Shown here one piece after another: positions 1-5,935 of a stretch of DNA of 7,014 nucleotides. The position numbers were made by a program, and so were the translations under genes. Origin of the DNA: Gammaproteobacteria bacterium (GTDB lineage: Bacteria > Pseudomonadota > Gammaproteobacteria > Tenderiales > Tenderiaceae); NCBI GenBank assembly GCA_024276775.1, contig JAJRWO010000153.1, positions 1 to 7,014 of the forward strand, in the 5' to 3' direction. Below the pieces are notes generated by a model that saw only the letters and a list, made by a program, of their open reading frames with translations, had not been told where the DNA came from and ran no database searches. The stretch's first letter is position 1, and every line of letters starts with the position of its first letter.

Positions 1-350
1 ACACCACAGCGTTGGCTGAACAGAGGCACAATTTCGGTGACGCCCAGTTCCACCGCCTTTTGAATGGTGTAATCCATCTTTTCGCCGCGTGAGATACACT
101 GGCCGAGAATGATAGGCAGAGGGGATTCGCTGTCGTTGTCCAGAAACTGACCAATGCTGGCACGGGCACGTTTCTTTTGCACCTCAACCAGTTCGGCTTC
201 AAACTCACCGCCTTGGCCGTTGAATAGAATAAAGTTATCAGCCTGTTTCAGACGCAGCACTCGCACGGTATGGTTGAAGGTGTTTTCATCTAGTTCAATG
301 ATGTTGCCGCTTTTTAATACCGCGGGTGTGTAAATTCTTGGAACGCGCAT
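1..350 (-). CDS. rsmE: RsmE, 16S rRNA (uracil1498-N3)-methyltransferase, N-terminal part
   Basis: This gene is cut by the left window edge; 116 full codons are visible from the ATG at 350-348. RsmE is a cytoplasmic SPOUT-class enzyme that uses S-adenosylmethionine to methylate N3 of U1498 in 16S rRNA of the 30S subunit. The visible protein begins MRVPRIYTPAVL and carries the PUA-like N-terminal region with a HTVRVLRLK segment (residues 27-35), which matches the family's VRVLR signature. It then enters the SPOUT domain with ISRGEKMDYTIQKAVELGV (residues 86-104) followed by EIVPLFSQRCGV, the family's GEKMD..IQKA.ELGV / P..S.RC.V pattern. The start codon overlaps the bioA stop as TAATG (one shared base), so translation is probably coupled to bioA and both are cotranscribed. 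The methyl-donor knot at the C-terminus lies outside the window. Identification is by remembered family motifs; I see no defect in the part present. Confidence 0.93.
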   Translation of the reverse strand, partial: MRVPRIYTPAVLKSGNIIELDENTFNHTVRVLRLKQADNFILFNGQGGEFEAELVEVQKKRARASIGQFLDNDSESPLPIILGQCISRGEKMDYTIQKAVELGVTEIVPLFSQRCG

Positions 351-1702
351 TAATTTTCGTTGGTAGCGATATCGATGCCTTCAGTGGCGATACGTGCCAG
401 TGTATTTATCTGCGCCGGGGTGATGATATAAGGCGGCATAAAGTAAATAACATTGCCCAGTGGTCGTAGCAGCGCGTTATTTTTCAGCGCATGTTGATAA
501 ACCTTAAGGCCGCGGCGCTCCTGCCATGGGTAGGGGGTTTTGCTGGCTTTATCCTTGACCATCTCAATGGCCACAATCATACCGGTCTGGCGTACCTCGG
601 CAACATGGGGGTGATCCTGCAAATGGCTGACAGCGCTGCCCATCTGCTTGGCCAGTTGTTGGTTATTTTTAATGACATCATCCTGGTGAAAAATATCCAA
701 CGTTGCCAGGGCAGCAGCACAGCCGAGCGGATTACCGGTGTAACTGTGCGAATGCAAAAACGCAGTCATGTTTTCGTAATCGTCATAAAAGGCCTGGTAG
801 ATCTGATCGTGTGTGACCACGCAGGCTAGCGGCAGATAACCCCCCGTCAGGCCCTTTGACAGGCAGATAAAGTCAGGTGTGATGTCAGCCTGCTCGCAGG
901 CAAACAGGGTACCGGTGCGGCCAAAGCCAACGGCAATCTCATCGGCAATTAGATGCACACCGTATTTATCACAGGCTTGACGTAACAGTTTTAAATAGAC
1001 CGGGTGATACATGCGCATGTTGCCGGCACATTGCACCAGTGGTTCAACAATCACGGCGCAAACCTCATCAGCATGTTGTGCTAAAGCCACCTCCATGTGC
1101 GCAAACATGCGAGTCGAATAATCAGCCCAGCTTTCGCCCGGTTCACGGTAATAACAATCGGGTGAAGGTACAGTGATGGGTTGCATTAATAGCGGTGCAT
1201 AGGTTTCTTTATAGAGCGAGACATCACCCACCGCCAGCGCACCCAGGGTTTCACCGTGATAGCTGTTGGCAAGCGAGATGAACTTTGTTTTTTGTGACTG
1301 ACCTTTATTGCGCCAGTAATGAAAACTCATCTTCAGGGTGGCTTCGATGGCGGAGGAACCGTTATCGGTATAAAAACAGCGGTCCAGCCCTTTAGGTGTA
1401 ATTTTGGCCAGCCGTTCCGATAATTCAATGACCGGCTCATGGCTGAAACCGCCCAGAATGACATGTTCAAGGGTGTCGAGCTGTTGTTTGATGCGCTCAT
1501 TAATGCGTGGATTGCAGTGACCAAACATATTCACCCACCAGGAACTAATGCCATCAAGATAGCGTTTTCCTTCGAAATCTTCCAGCCAGATACCATCACC
1601 TTTTTTGATCGGCACAAGCGGCAGCCACTCGTGATCTTTCATCTGAGTGCAGGGATGCCAAAGGTTGTTCAAGTCACGTTTGATGAGGTCAGCATTATTC
1701 AT
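350..1702 (-). CDS. bioA: BioA, adenosylmethionine-8-amino-7-oxononanoate aminotransferase
   Basis: This is a complete 450-residue class III PLP aminotransferase. It transfers an amino group from S-adenosylmethionine to 8-amino-7-oxononanoate (KAPA), giving 7,8-diaminononanoate (DAPA), the penultimate intermediates of biotin synthesis, in the cytoplasm. Visible motifs, in order: LWHPCTQM (14-21) and GISSWWVN (51-58), which mark BioA rather than other class III enzymes; YTDNGSSAIEA (111-121) for the cofactor phosphate; SYHGETLGALAVGD (147-160); DEIAVGFGRTG with cofactor-contacting Asp254; SKGLTGGYLPLA with the predicted Schiff-base Lys283; and HSHSYTGNPLGCAAA (317-331). Length is usual for the family. 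The start ATG at 1702-1700 fits the N-terminus before WHPCTQM, although the upstream CAGG is a poor ribosome site. No other bio gene adjoins it, and I found no BirA operator of the TTGTAAACC/GGTTTACAA type in the leader, so biotin control is not evident. The stop overlaps the rsmE start by one base. Confidence 0.96.
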   Translation of the reverse strand: MNNADLIKRDLNNLWHPCTQMKDHEWLPLVPIKKGDGIWLEDFEGKRYLDGISSWWVNMFGHCNPRINERIKQQLDTLEHVILGGFSHEPVIELSERLAKITPKGLDRCFYTDNGSSAIEATLKMSFHYWRNKGQSQKTKFISLANSYHGETLGALAVGDVSLYKETYAPLLMQPITVPSPDCYYREPGESWADYSTRMFAHMEVALAQHADEVCAVIVEPLVQCAGNMRMYHPVYLKLLRQACDKYGVHLIADEIAVGFGRTGTLFACEQADITPDFICLSKGLTGGYLPLACVVTHDQIYQAFYDDYENMTAFLHSHSYTGNPLGCAAALATLDIFHQDDVIKNNQQLAKQMGSAVSHLQDHPHVAEVRQTGMIVAIEMVKDKASKTPYPWQERRGLKVYQHALKNNALLRPLGNVIYFMPPYIITPAQINTLARIATEGIDIATNEN

Positions 1703-2177
1703 AGCCTGAGTATAAGTGATTCAGACCATAAACATGAAATTTGGCTGTTTTCTGGGTTTTTATGTATTGTCATAAAATGAAGAGATGAAGAGGTTTTTAG
1801 GGGGGGCTGTTTGCTTTTACTGTAGATATGCCCGATACACTCAGCCAAAACTCCAATGCCGTTATCCGGGAGTTGCGTATGGCATATCGATATTATGATT
1901 TCATATTACGTTAGGTCGTGTGCAGACAATGCTTCCCAATATCAGTGGAACTGATTGATGTGACAAAAAGACAGGTTCTACTTGTGCCCTTTGGGTAGAT
2001 GCAGCACACAAACTGAATAGCCGGCCCAAAAAGTGTCTGGGATTTAAAATCCCCTACGAGGCTTTTGAAGAGCTAACAGGTATTAATCAAAAAAAATTAA
2101 CGGGTTATGCACTGATGACTTGAATTCAGGTGGTTTCCATTCCTGAGTGAACGTTTAAACATCGTGTCAGCAAGGTG
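1703..2177. other. 475-base gap with an IS30 relic and no intact gene
   Basis: This stretch lies between the bioA start and the end of the nucleotidyltransferase gene, both on the minus strand, so it must hold the bioA promoter and the 3' end of the upstream transcript. The right half contains a decayed IS30-family transposase C-terminus (separate entry). The left half (about 1790-1955) shows a run of seven G at 1800-1806 and only short frames. One of these, a 28-codon plus-strand frame at 1828-1914, has no ribosome site and no resemblance I know. No rho-independent terminator with a GC-rich stem and T tract is visible on the minus strand. The T8 run seen on that strand at 2089-2096 comes from transposase lysine codons and has no stem in front of it. 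Confidence 0.7.
1962..2123 (+). pseudogene. IS30-family transposase, C-terminal remnant
   Basis: A plus-strand frame ending at the TGA at 2121-2123 translates to HKLNSRPKKCLGFKIPYEAF followed by EELTGI and, at the very end, GYALMT. The LN.RPRK.LG(F/Y)KTP.E.F motif is the hallmark of the extreme C-terminus of IS30-family DDE transposases, just after the catalytic Glu, so the match is specific although only about 36 residues are clear (2010-2123). The frame stays open upstream to 1959. The part DKKTGSTCALWVDA (1962-2003) is only loosely like the family's usual KKTDF...D region, which suggests base changes or small indels. Nothing upstream encodes the helix-turn-helix or the Asp residues, so this is a dead fragment. 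The terminal inverted repeat and target duplication could not be recognised. I see the motif directly; that the rest was deleted is inference. Confidence 0.72.
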
Positions 2178-3224
2178 TTACTCAAATTGTTTTGAGTAGT
2201 CAATGCCAGCCTGTTGAAAATCCTCCAACTTGCCAACGTCCATCCAATATTCACGTAATGGAAAACTGCCAACGGCAAGATTTTGATCCAATAGTTTGTT
2301 AATCAGATCAGGCATATCAACGAACTGATTGGCAGGTATTTGTTTTATGGCCTCTGGTTCGATGACGTAGATGCCTGCATTGACGAAGGAATAACGGGTT
2401 GGCTTTTCCTTCAGCTCGACGATACGGTGTTCATTCAGTTTGACGACACCATAGGGGATTTGGTGGCGGTGCTCCCTAACGCAAACGGTGACGATGTTTT
2501 TTTGCTGTTGATGAAATGCAAGCAAACGCACGAAATCAACTTTAGTGAGCAGGTCGCTATTCATTATAAAAAACGGTGCCTCAGGTATTTCTGGTAATAG
2601 ACTGAGTGCTCCAGCCGTGCCCATACGTTGTTGTTCTTCAATATATTCGATATTAATGTTCCAACGCTCACCGTTACCAAAATGGTTTCGAATCATCTCA
2701 CCGCGATAATTGATACATAGACGGAAACGATAAAAACCTTGTGCAATGAAACTTTCAATGATGGTTTCGAGGATGGCTTTTCCACCCACCTCCAGTAATG
2801 GTTTGGGGGTATCGTCGGTCAGCGGCCTAAGGCGTGATCCAAGTCCACCCGCCATCAGCACAACAATGTTGTTACGTTGAGGCTCTTCAGGTGGGTTAAG
2901 TACCGCCAGTTGTGTTATCCGGCCTTGGGCATCAAGTAAAGGTAAATGTCGGAGACCATGGCGCATCATGGTTCGCTGCCAGGCGCTTGGGTATTCATCA
3001 AGCAGGCCCGCCAACGGGTTAGCATTCATAAAGTCAGCAATTTCAGTTTTGAGCCCATTGCCTTGCAAAATTGCCCGGCGGATATCGCCATCGGTAACAG
3101 TGCCAAGCAGGTGATCGTTTTCATCAACCACCAAGGCAATTTGAACGCAGCCTTTATCAATGACTTCCATGACGTCGCGGATAGCCATAGAAGGCGTAAT
3201 GGCAATTTTTTTCCAGTCATTCAT
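2178..3224 (-). CDS. ptmE: CBS-domain sugar-1-phosphate nucleotidyltransferase, PtmE type
   Basis: This 348-residue fusion has a CBS pair in its N-terminal third (about 1-112; GTVTDGDIRRAIL at 41-53 is the classic CBS turn, and the second repeat includes RHGLRHLPLLDAQGRI at 88-103). A nucleotidyltransferase domain fills the rest (about 119-345). The latter shows VLMAGGLGSRLRPLT (122-136) and PKPLLEVGGK (140-149) for NTP and Mg2+ binding, GTAGAL (202-207), NSDLLT with metal-type Asp224, EKP (273-275) and YWMDVGKLEDF (326-336). This domain order is that of Campylobacter PtmE, which makes GDP-glucosamine from glucosamine-1-phosphate for legionaminic acid; the adjoining legC-legG-legI supports that role. 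Mannose-1-phosphate guanylyltransferase or another sugar nucleotidylyltransferase activity cannot be excluded from sequence alone. The CBS pair suggests control by an adenine nucleotide (inference). The start at 3224 leaves a short leader; a second ATG four bases inside is out of frame. The gene is transcribed away from legC. Confidence 0.85.
   Translation of the reverse strand: MNDWKKIAITPSMAIRDVMEVIDKGCVQIALVVDENDHLLGTVTDGDIRRAILQGNGLKTEIADFMNANPLAGLLDEYPSAWQRTMMRHGLRHLPLLDAQGRITQLAVLNPPEEPQRNNIVVLMAGGLGSRLRPLTDDTPKPLLEVGGKAILETIIESFIAQGFYRFRLCINYRGEMIRNHFGNGERWNINIEYIEEQQRMGTAGALSLLPEIPEAPFFIMNSDLLTKVDFVRLLAFHQQQKNIVTVCVREHRHQIPYGVVKLNEHRIVELKEKPTRYSFVNAGIYVIEPEAIKQIPANQFVDMPDLINKLLDQNLAVGSFPLREYWMDVGKLEDFQQAGIDYSKQFE
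2180..2197 (-). other. 7-bp perfect inverted repeat over the ptmE-type stop codon
   Basis: ACTCAAA (2180-2186), a 4-base TTGT gap and TTTGAGT (2191-2197) form a perfect 7-bp stem. It spans the last sense codons and the first base of the stop codon of the nucleotidyltransferase gene. The stem is AT-rich and has no T tract after it in the direction of transcription, so it is not a standard intrinsic terminator. It could simply follow from the Ser-Lys-Gln-Phe-Glu codons. Confidence 0.3.
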
Positions 3225-3246
3225 TGCATGTCAGTCCGTTCATACT

Positions 3247-3274
3247 TTAATATGGTTGAATACGCATACTTCAA
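3247..3274 (-). promoter_or_regulatory. Possible sigma-70 promoter for the ptmE-type gene
   Basis: Reading on the minus strand, TTGAAG (3274-3269) and TATTAA (3252-3247) are separated by 16 bases, each matching four of six consensus positions. Transcription would start near 3240, giving a leader of about 16 bases before the ATG at 3224. The match is weak and was found by eye; other pairs could serve. Confidence 0.28.
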
Positions 3275-3405
3275 TTCTAAAGAGTGTGGCATCTACCTCT
3301 TTGGACGTTTCTCCTCAAAGCTTCCGCGGTCCCTTGGCGACATCCATGTAGGCAATCAGTACGCCCAAATAGACACCAAACTCAGCGTGCGATTTATTAA
3401 CGTTA

Positions 3406-3411
3406 TATAAT
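3406..3411 (+). promoter_or_regulatory. Candidate -10 element for the legC-legG-legI run
   Basis: A perfect TATAAT sits about 118 bases before the legC ATG. At 16-18 bases upstream there is no good -35 box (CAGCGT at 3383-3388 for 17-base spacing), so an activator may be needed or the match may be chance. A second candidate, TATACG near 3453, is equally lacking a -35. The leader implied by TATAAT would be about 110 bases. Confidence 0.25.
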
Positions 3412-3528
3412 TTTCATTCCTGAACAGTAACGTATTGTGCTTTACTTTACTATACGGCAACAAGTTGGTTTTATTGAAAATACTGTGAAAACTCAAGTTA
3501 CCTTCGGTCTGGGCCGCAATCAATAATT

Positions 3529-4707
3529 ATGGATAGTTCCTCAACACTATTGGCAGCGATGAAAACTGTCTTAGCAGGCAATCAGTTTCCTGTGGCCTTG
3601 CACGAGCCTAGTTTTTCAGAACGAGAGCAGCAGTTAGTGAAAGACTGCCTGGATTCTGGTTATGTTTCATCAGTGGGTGAGCATGTCGATCGCTTTGAAC
3701 TGCAATTGGCCGAGTATCTTGGGGCTGATTATGTGGTAGCGGTGGTGAATGGTACGGCGGCATTGCATATCAGCCTGTTACTTGCCGGGGTGGTGGTAAG
3801 TGATGAGGTCATCATTCCAGCGCTGTCCTTTGTCGCTACGGCAAATGCTGTGCGGTACTGTGGCGCAACGCCACATTTTGTTGATTCAGAGCCACACACC
3901 CTTGGCATTGGCCCCGCAAAGCTGTCGGACTACCTAGCAGAAATATTACAGTTGGATGGTGGCGTGTGGCGAAATAAAAACACGGGTTGCCGTGTCAGCG
4001 CGATTGTGGCGATGCACACCCTTGGCCATCCTGTTGATATGGGGGCGCTCAATATTGTCGCAGCACGTTATGGCCTGCCAGTGATTGAGGATGCGGCCGA
4101 GTCACTGGGCAGTTGCTATAAGGGTAAAATGACTGGAACCCTGGCGAGTATTGCAGCAATCAGTTTTAACGGTAACAAAATTATTACAACAGGCGGCGGG
4201 GGAGCGATCGTTATCCGTGATAAGCAATTAGCCGTAAGAGCTAAACATTTAACGACCACAGCCAAAATTTCCCATGCTTGGGAGATTGCACACGATGAAA
4301 CGGGTTTCAATTATCGCATGCCAAACCTGAATGCTGCTTTGGGTTGCGCCCAACTTGAGAGAATAACCGCTTTTATTGAGCAGAAAAGACGCTTGGCTGA
4401 TGCTTACAGTGATGCATTTTTCAGCGTGACAGGCATCAGCGTTTTTCAAGAACCTGAATTCAGTCGTAGCAACTATTGGTTAAATGCCTTGTTGCTGGAT
4501 GAAGCGGATTTGGATAAACGCAATGCAGTGCTAAAATTGTTAAATAATGAGGCCATTATGGCGCGCCCCGTTTGGACTTTAATGCACAAGTTACCCATGT
4601 ACAGGGACAACCCACGAATGGATTTGTCTGTGGTTGAAGACCTGGAACAACGTTTAATATGCATTCCCAGTAGTCCATTTTTGATTGAGGCTACGGGTCA
4701 TGCGTAA
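3529..4707 (+). CDS. legC: LegC-family PLP-dependent sugar aminotransferase
   Basis: This 392-residue protein belongs to the DegT/DnrJ/EryC1/StrS (fold I) aminotransferases. In legionaminic acid synthesis LegC transaminates the 4-keto-6-deoxy nucleotide sugar made by LegB to the 4-amino sugar, using PLP and usually glutamate. Visible motifs: LHEPSFSEREQ (24-34), GYVSSVGEHVD..E (44-57), VVNGTAALH (72-80), IPALSFVATANAV (96-108), MHTLGHPVD (162-170), VIEDAAESLGS (185-195) with Asp188 for the pyridine nitrogen, SFNGNKIITTGGGGA (212-226) with predicted Schiff-base Lys217, HLTTTAKISHAWE (240-252), NYRMPNLNAALGCAQLE (261-277), and the late MARPVWTLMHKLPMY (344-358). The TTTAK and ARPVWTL segments point to LegC rather than general StrS-type enzymes. 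ATG at 3529 is the first start after an in-frame stop and suits the family N-terminus, but no clear Shine-Dalgarno precedes it. It is first in the plus-strand run and overlaps legG by 8 bases. Confidence 0.9.
   Translation: MDSSSTLLAAMKTVLAGNQFPVALHEPSFSEREQQLVKDCLDSGYVSSVGEHVDRFELQLAEYLGADYVVAVVNGTAALHISLLLAGVVVSDEVIIPALSFVATANAVRYCGATPHFVDSEPHTLGIGPAKLSDYLAEILQLDGGVWRNKNTGCRVSAIVAMHTLGHPVDMGALNIVAARYGLPVIEDAAESLGSCYKGKMTGTLASIAAISFNGNKIITTGGGGAIVIRDKQLAVRAKHLTTTAKISHAWEIAHDETGFNYRMPNLNAALGCAQLERITAFIEQKRRLADAYSDAFFSVTGISVFQEPEFSRSNYWLNALLLDEADLDKRNAVLKLLNNEAIMARPVWTLMHKLPMYRDNPRMDLSVVEDLEQRLICIPSSPFLIEATGHA
4687..4690 (+). promoter_or_regulatory. Ribosome binding site fixing the legG start
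   Basis: GAGG lies 9 bases before the ATG at 4700-4702, inside the end of legC. It favours this ATG over the in-frame TTG at 4685, which would add five residues (MRLRV) ahead of the conserved MRKICVITGSRAEYG start. Confidence 0.7.
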
Positions 4708-5872
4708 AATTTGTGTCATCACAGGCAGCCGGGCAGAATATGGCTTGCTTTATGGGTTGATGAAAGAGGTCGATGCGGCAGCAGATACTGAACTACAGGT
4801 GTTGGTGACGGGGATGCATTTATCTCCAGAGTTTGGTTTAACCTGGAAACAAATCGAAGCCGATGGTTTTTCAATTACAGGCAAGGTTGATATGCAACTT
4901 TCGTCTGATAGCCCCGCTAAGCTTGTTAAGTCAATGGCTGTTGGCATGGTTGGTTTTTCTGATGCCTTAACTGACTTAAACCCGGATATTATAGTCTTAC
5001 TGGGGGATCGGTTTGAAATTTTTAGTGCGGCCAGTGCCGCAATGATGTTAAAAATACCGATAGCACACATCCATGGTGGTGAGGTGACAGAAGGGGTGAT
5101 TGATGAATCAATACGGCACTCCATAAGCAAGATGTCCCACCTTCATTTTACGGCGACTGAAGAATATCGAAATCGAGTGATTCAGATGGGAGAACAGCCA
5201 AATAGCGTATTTAATGTCGGTGCTGCCGGGATAGATAATATTGAAAGGCTTGATTTATTAAACAGGAAAGCCTTTGAAGAATCGATTGATTTTAAGCTGA
5301 TAAGTAAAAATTTAATCATTACTTTCCATCCAGTGACGTTAGAAAAAGAAACAGCTGGTTTTCAGTTTTCCCAACTGCTTGATGCCTTAGACAAACTTGA
5401 AAATACGCATCTTATTTTTACCCAACCCAATGCAGATAGTGGCGGGCGCGTTATTATAAAAATGATTGAAGAGTATGTTGTCTCTCACCCCGATACTAGC
5501 GTCTCGTTCACTTCCATGGGGCCGCTTCGTTACTTATCAGCATTGCAGCATGTAGATGCAGTGATTGGAAACTCTTCCAGTGGTTTAATTGAGGCACCCA
5601 GTTTTAATATTGCCACGGTCAATATTGGTGATCGACAACGTGGGCGGATTAAAGCAGAAAGCGTCATTGATTGCCAGCCACGATGTGATTCAATTATGGC
5701 TGCAATTGATAAACTCTACAGTAAAAAATTTCAGGAAAAACTAGCGCAGATTGAAAATCCTTATGGCCATGCTGGAATGGCGAAAAAGGTATTTAAAATT
5801 CTCCGTAGCTATTGTTTGAGTGATATTTTGAAAAAATATTTTTATGATTTGAACAATAAACACCAGGTATAG
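4700..5872 (+). CDS. legG: LegG-type hydrolysing sugar-nucleotide 2-epimerase
   Basis: This 390-residue member of the WecB/NeuC epimerase superfamily (GT-B fold) matches the LegG branch. LegG hydrolyses the nucleotide from the 2,4-diacetamido-6-deoxy sugar while inverting C2, releasing 2,4-diacetamido-2,4,6-trideoxymannose. Visible motifs: TGSRAEYGLLY (8-18), TGMHLSPEFG (37-46), LGDRFEIF (101-108), HIHGGEVTEG (123-132) followed by ESIRHSISKMS (136-146), FHPVTLE (209-215), TQPNADSGGR (241-250) and IGNSSSGLIEAPSF (289-302), with NIGDRQRGR (308-316) near the end. The last part binds the nucleotide diphosphate in relatives. Start is ATG 4700, chosen for its GAGG and family N-terminus. Its first 8 bases overlap legC, so translation is probably coupled. 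The gene is visibly AT-rich, and its last 20 or so codons form a Lys/Tyr/Asn-rich tail with no recognised motif. NeuC (UDP-GlcNAc substrate) is the alternative, disfavoured by the legC neighbour. Confidence 0.9.
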   Translation: MRKICVITGSRAEYGLLYGLMKEVDAAADTELQVLVTGMHLSPEFGLTWKQIEADGFSITGKVDMQLSSDSPAKLVKSMAVGMVGFSDALTDLNPDIIVLLGDRFEIFSAASAAMMLKIPIAHIHGGEVTEGVIDESIRHSISKMSHLHFTATEEYRNRVIQMGEQPNSVFNVGAAGIDNIERLDLLNRKAFEESIDFKLISKNLIITFHPVTLEKETAGFQFSQLLDALDKLENTHLIFTQPNADSGGRVIIKMIEEYVVSHPDTSVSFTSMGPLRYLSALQHVDAVIGNSSSGLIEAPSFNIATVNIGDRQRGRIKAESVIDCQPRCDSIMAAIDKLYSKKFQEKLAQIENPYGHAGMAKKVFKILRSYCLSDILKKYFYDLNNKHQV

Positions 5873-5924
5873 ATAGGGCCTAATGGGTATAAAAAAGGTT
5901 GCGTAAGTTGATTGAAGTTAATTC

Positions 5925-5931
5925 AGAGAGG
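5925..5931 (+). promoter_or_regulatory. Ribosome binding site fixing the legI start
   Basis: AGAGAGG ends 4 bases before the ATG at 5936-5938. It supports this ATG over the in-frame TTG at 5912, which would add eight residues ahead of MSKVYVIAEAG, the normal family N-terminus. The 63-base gap after legG contains no terminator-like stem, so legI is probably on the same transcript. Confidence 0.65.
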
Positions 5932-5935
5932 CGCT

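Larger units (their letters stand above)
3225..3528. promoter_or_regulatory. Divergent intergenic region between ptmE-type gene and legC
   Basis: This 304-base region separates two genes reading outward, so it must carry both sets of promoters unless longer transcripts enter it. It is AT-rich towards legC. Candidate promoter elements for each direction are listed separately. I see no JUMPstart/ops element, no clear sigma-54 site (no GG-N10-GC) and no strong operator dyad beyond the short CCGCGG palindrome at 3324-3329. A minus-strand frame at 3315-3413 encodes 32 residues ending GVLIAYMDVAKGPRKL, without a start codon at its head; I do not recognise it, and it may be chance or the relic of a lost gene. 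Confidence 0.6.

Noticed and set aside
1709..1714. TATACT on the minus strand as the bioA -10 box
   Set aside because: It would put the transcript start at the ATG itself, and no acceptable -35 lies 16-18 bases upstream.
1439..1780. Plus-strand open frame of 113 codons opposite the bioA start
   Set aside because: It is antisense to conserved bioA codons, has no ribosome site and no family resemblance; the minus strand is clearly coding.
1828..1914. 28-codon plus-strand frame starting at ATG 1828
   Set aside because: No Shine-Dalgarno, no recognisable product, and it lies in a region that looks like decayed sequence.
2039..2053. Palindrome GGGATTT-A-AAATCCC as a terminator or operator
   Set aside because: It has only a one-base centre, lies within the IS30 remnant codons (GFKIP), and is not followed by a T tract.
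2089..2096. A8 run (T8 on the minus strand) as an intrinsic terminator for the nucleotidyltransferase gene
   Set aside because: No GC-rich stem precedes it on the minus strand; the run is explained by lysine codons of the transposase remnant.
2946..3410. Plus-strand open frame of 154 codons running into the divergent region
   Set aside because: Its first half is antisense to the CBS domain of the nucleotidyltransferase gene and its tail in the gap shows no motif I know.
3225..3528. Riboswitch, JUMPstart/ops element or small RNA in the divergent region
   Set aside because: No GGCGGTAGC-type core, no extended paired structure and no stem with T tract could be found by eye.
4750..5130. Minus-strand open frame of 126 codons inside legG
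   Set aside because: It is opposite the conserved GDR and HIHGGE segments of legG and has no recognisable features.
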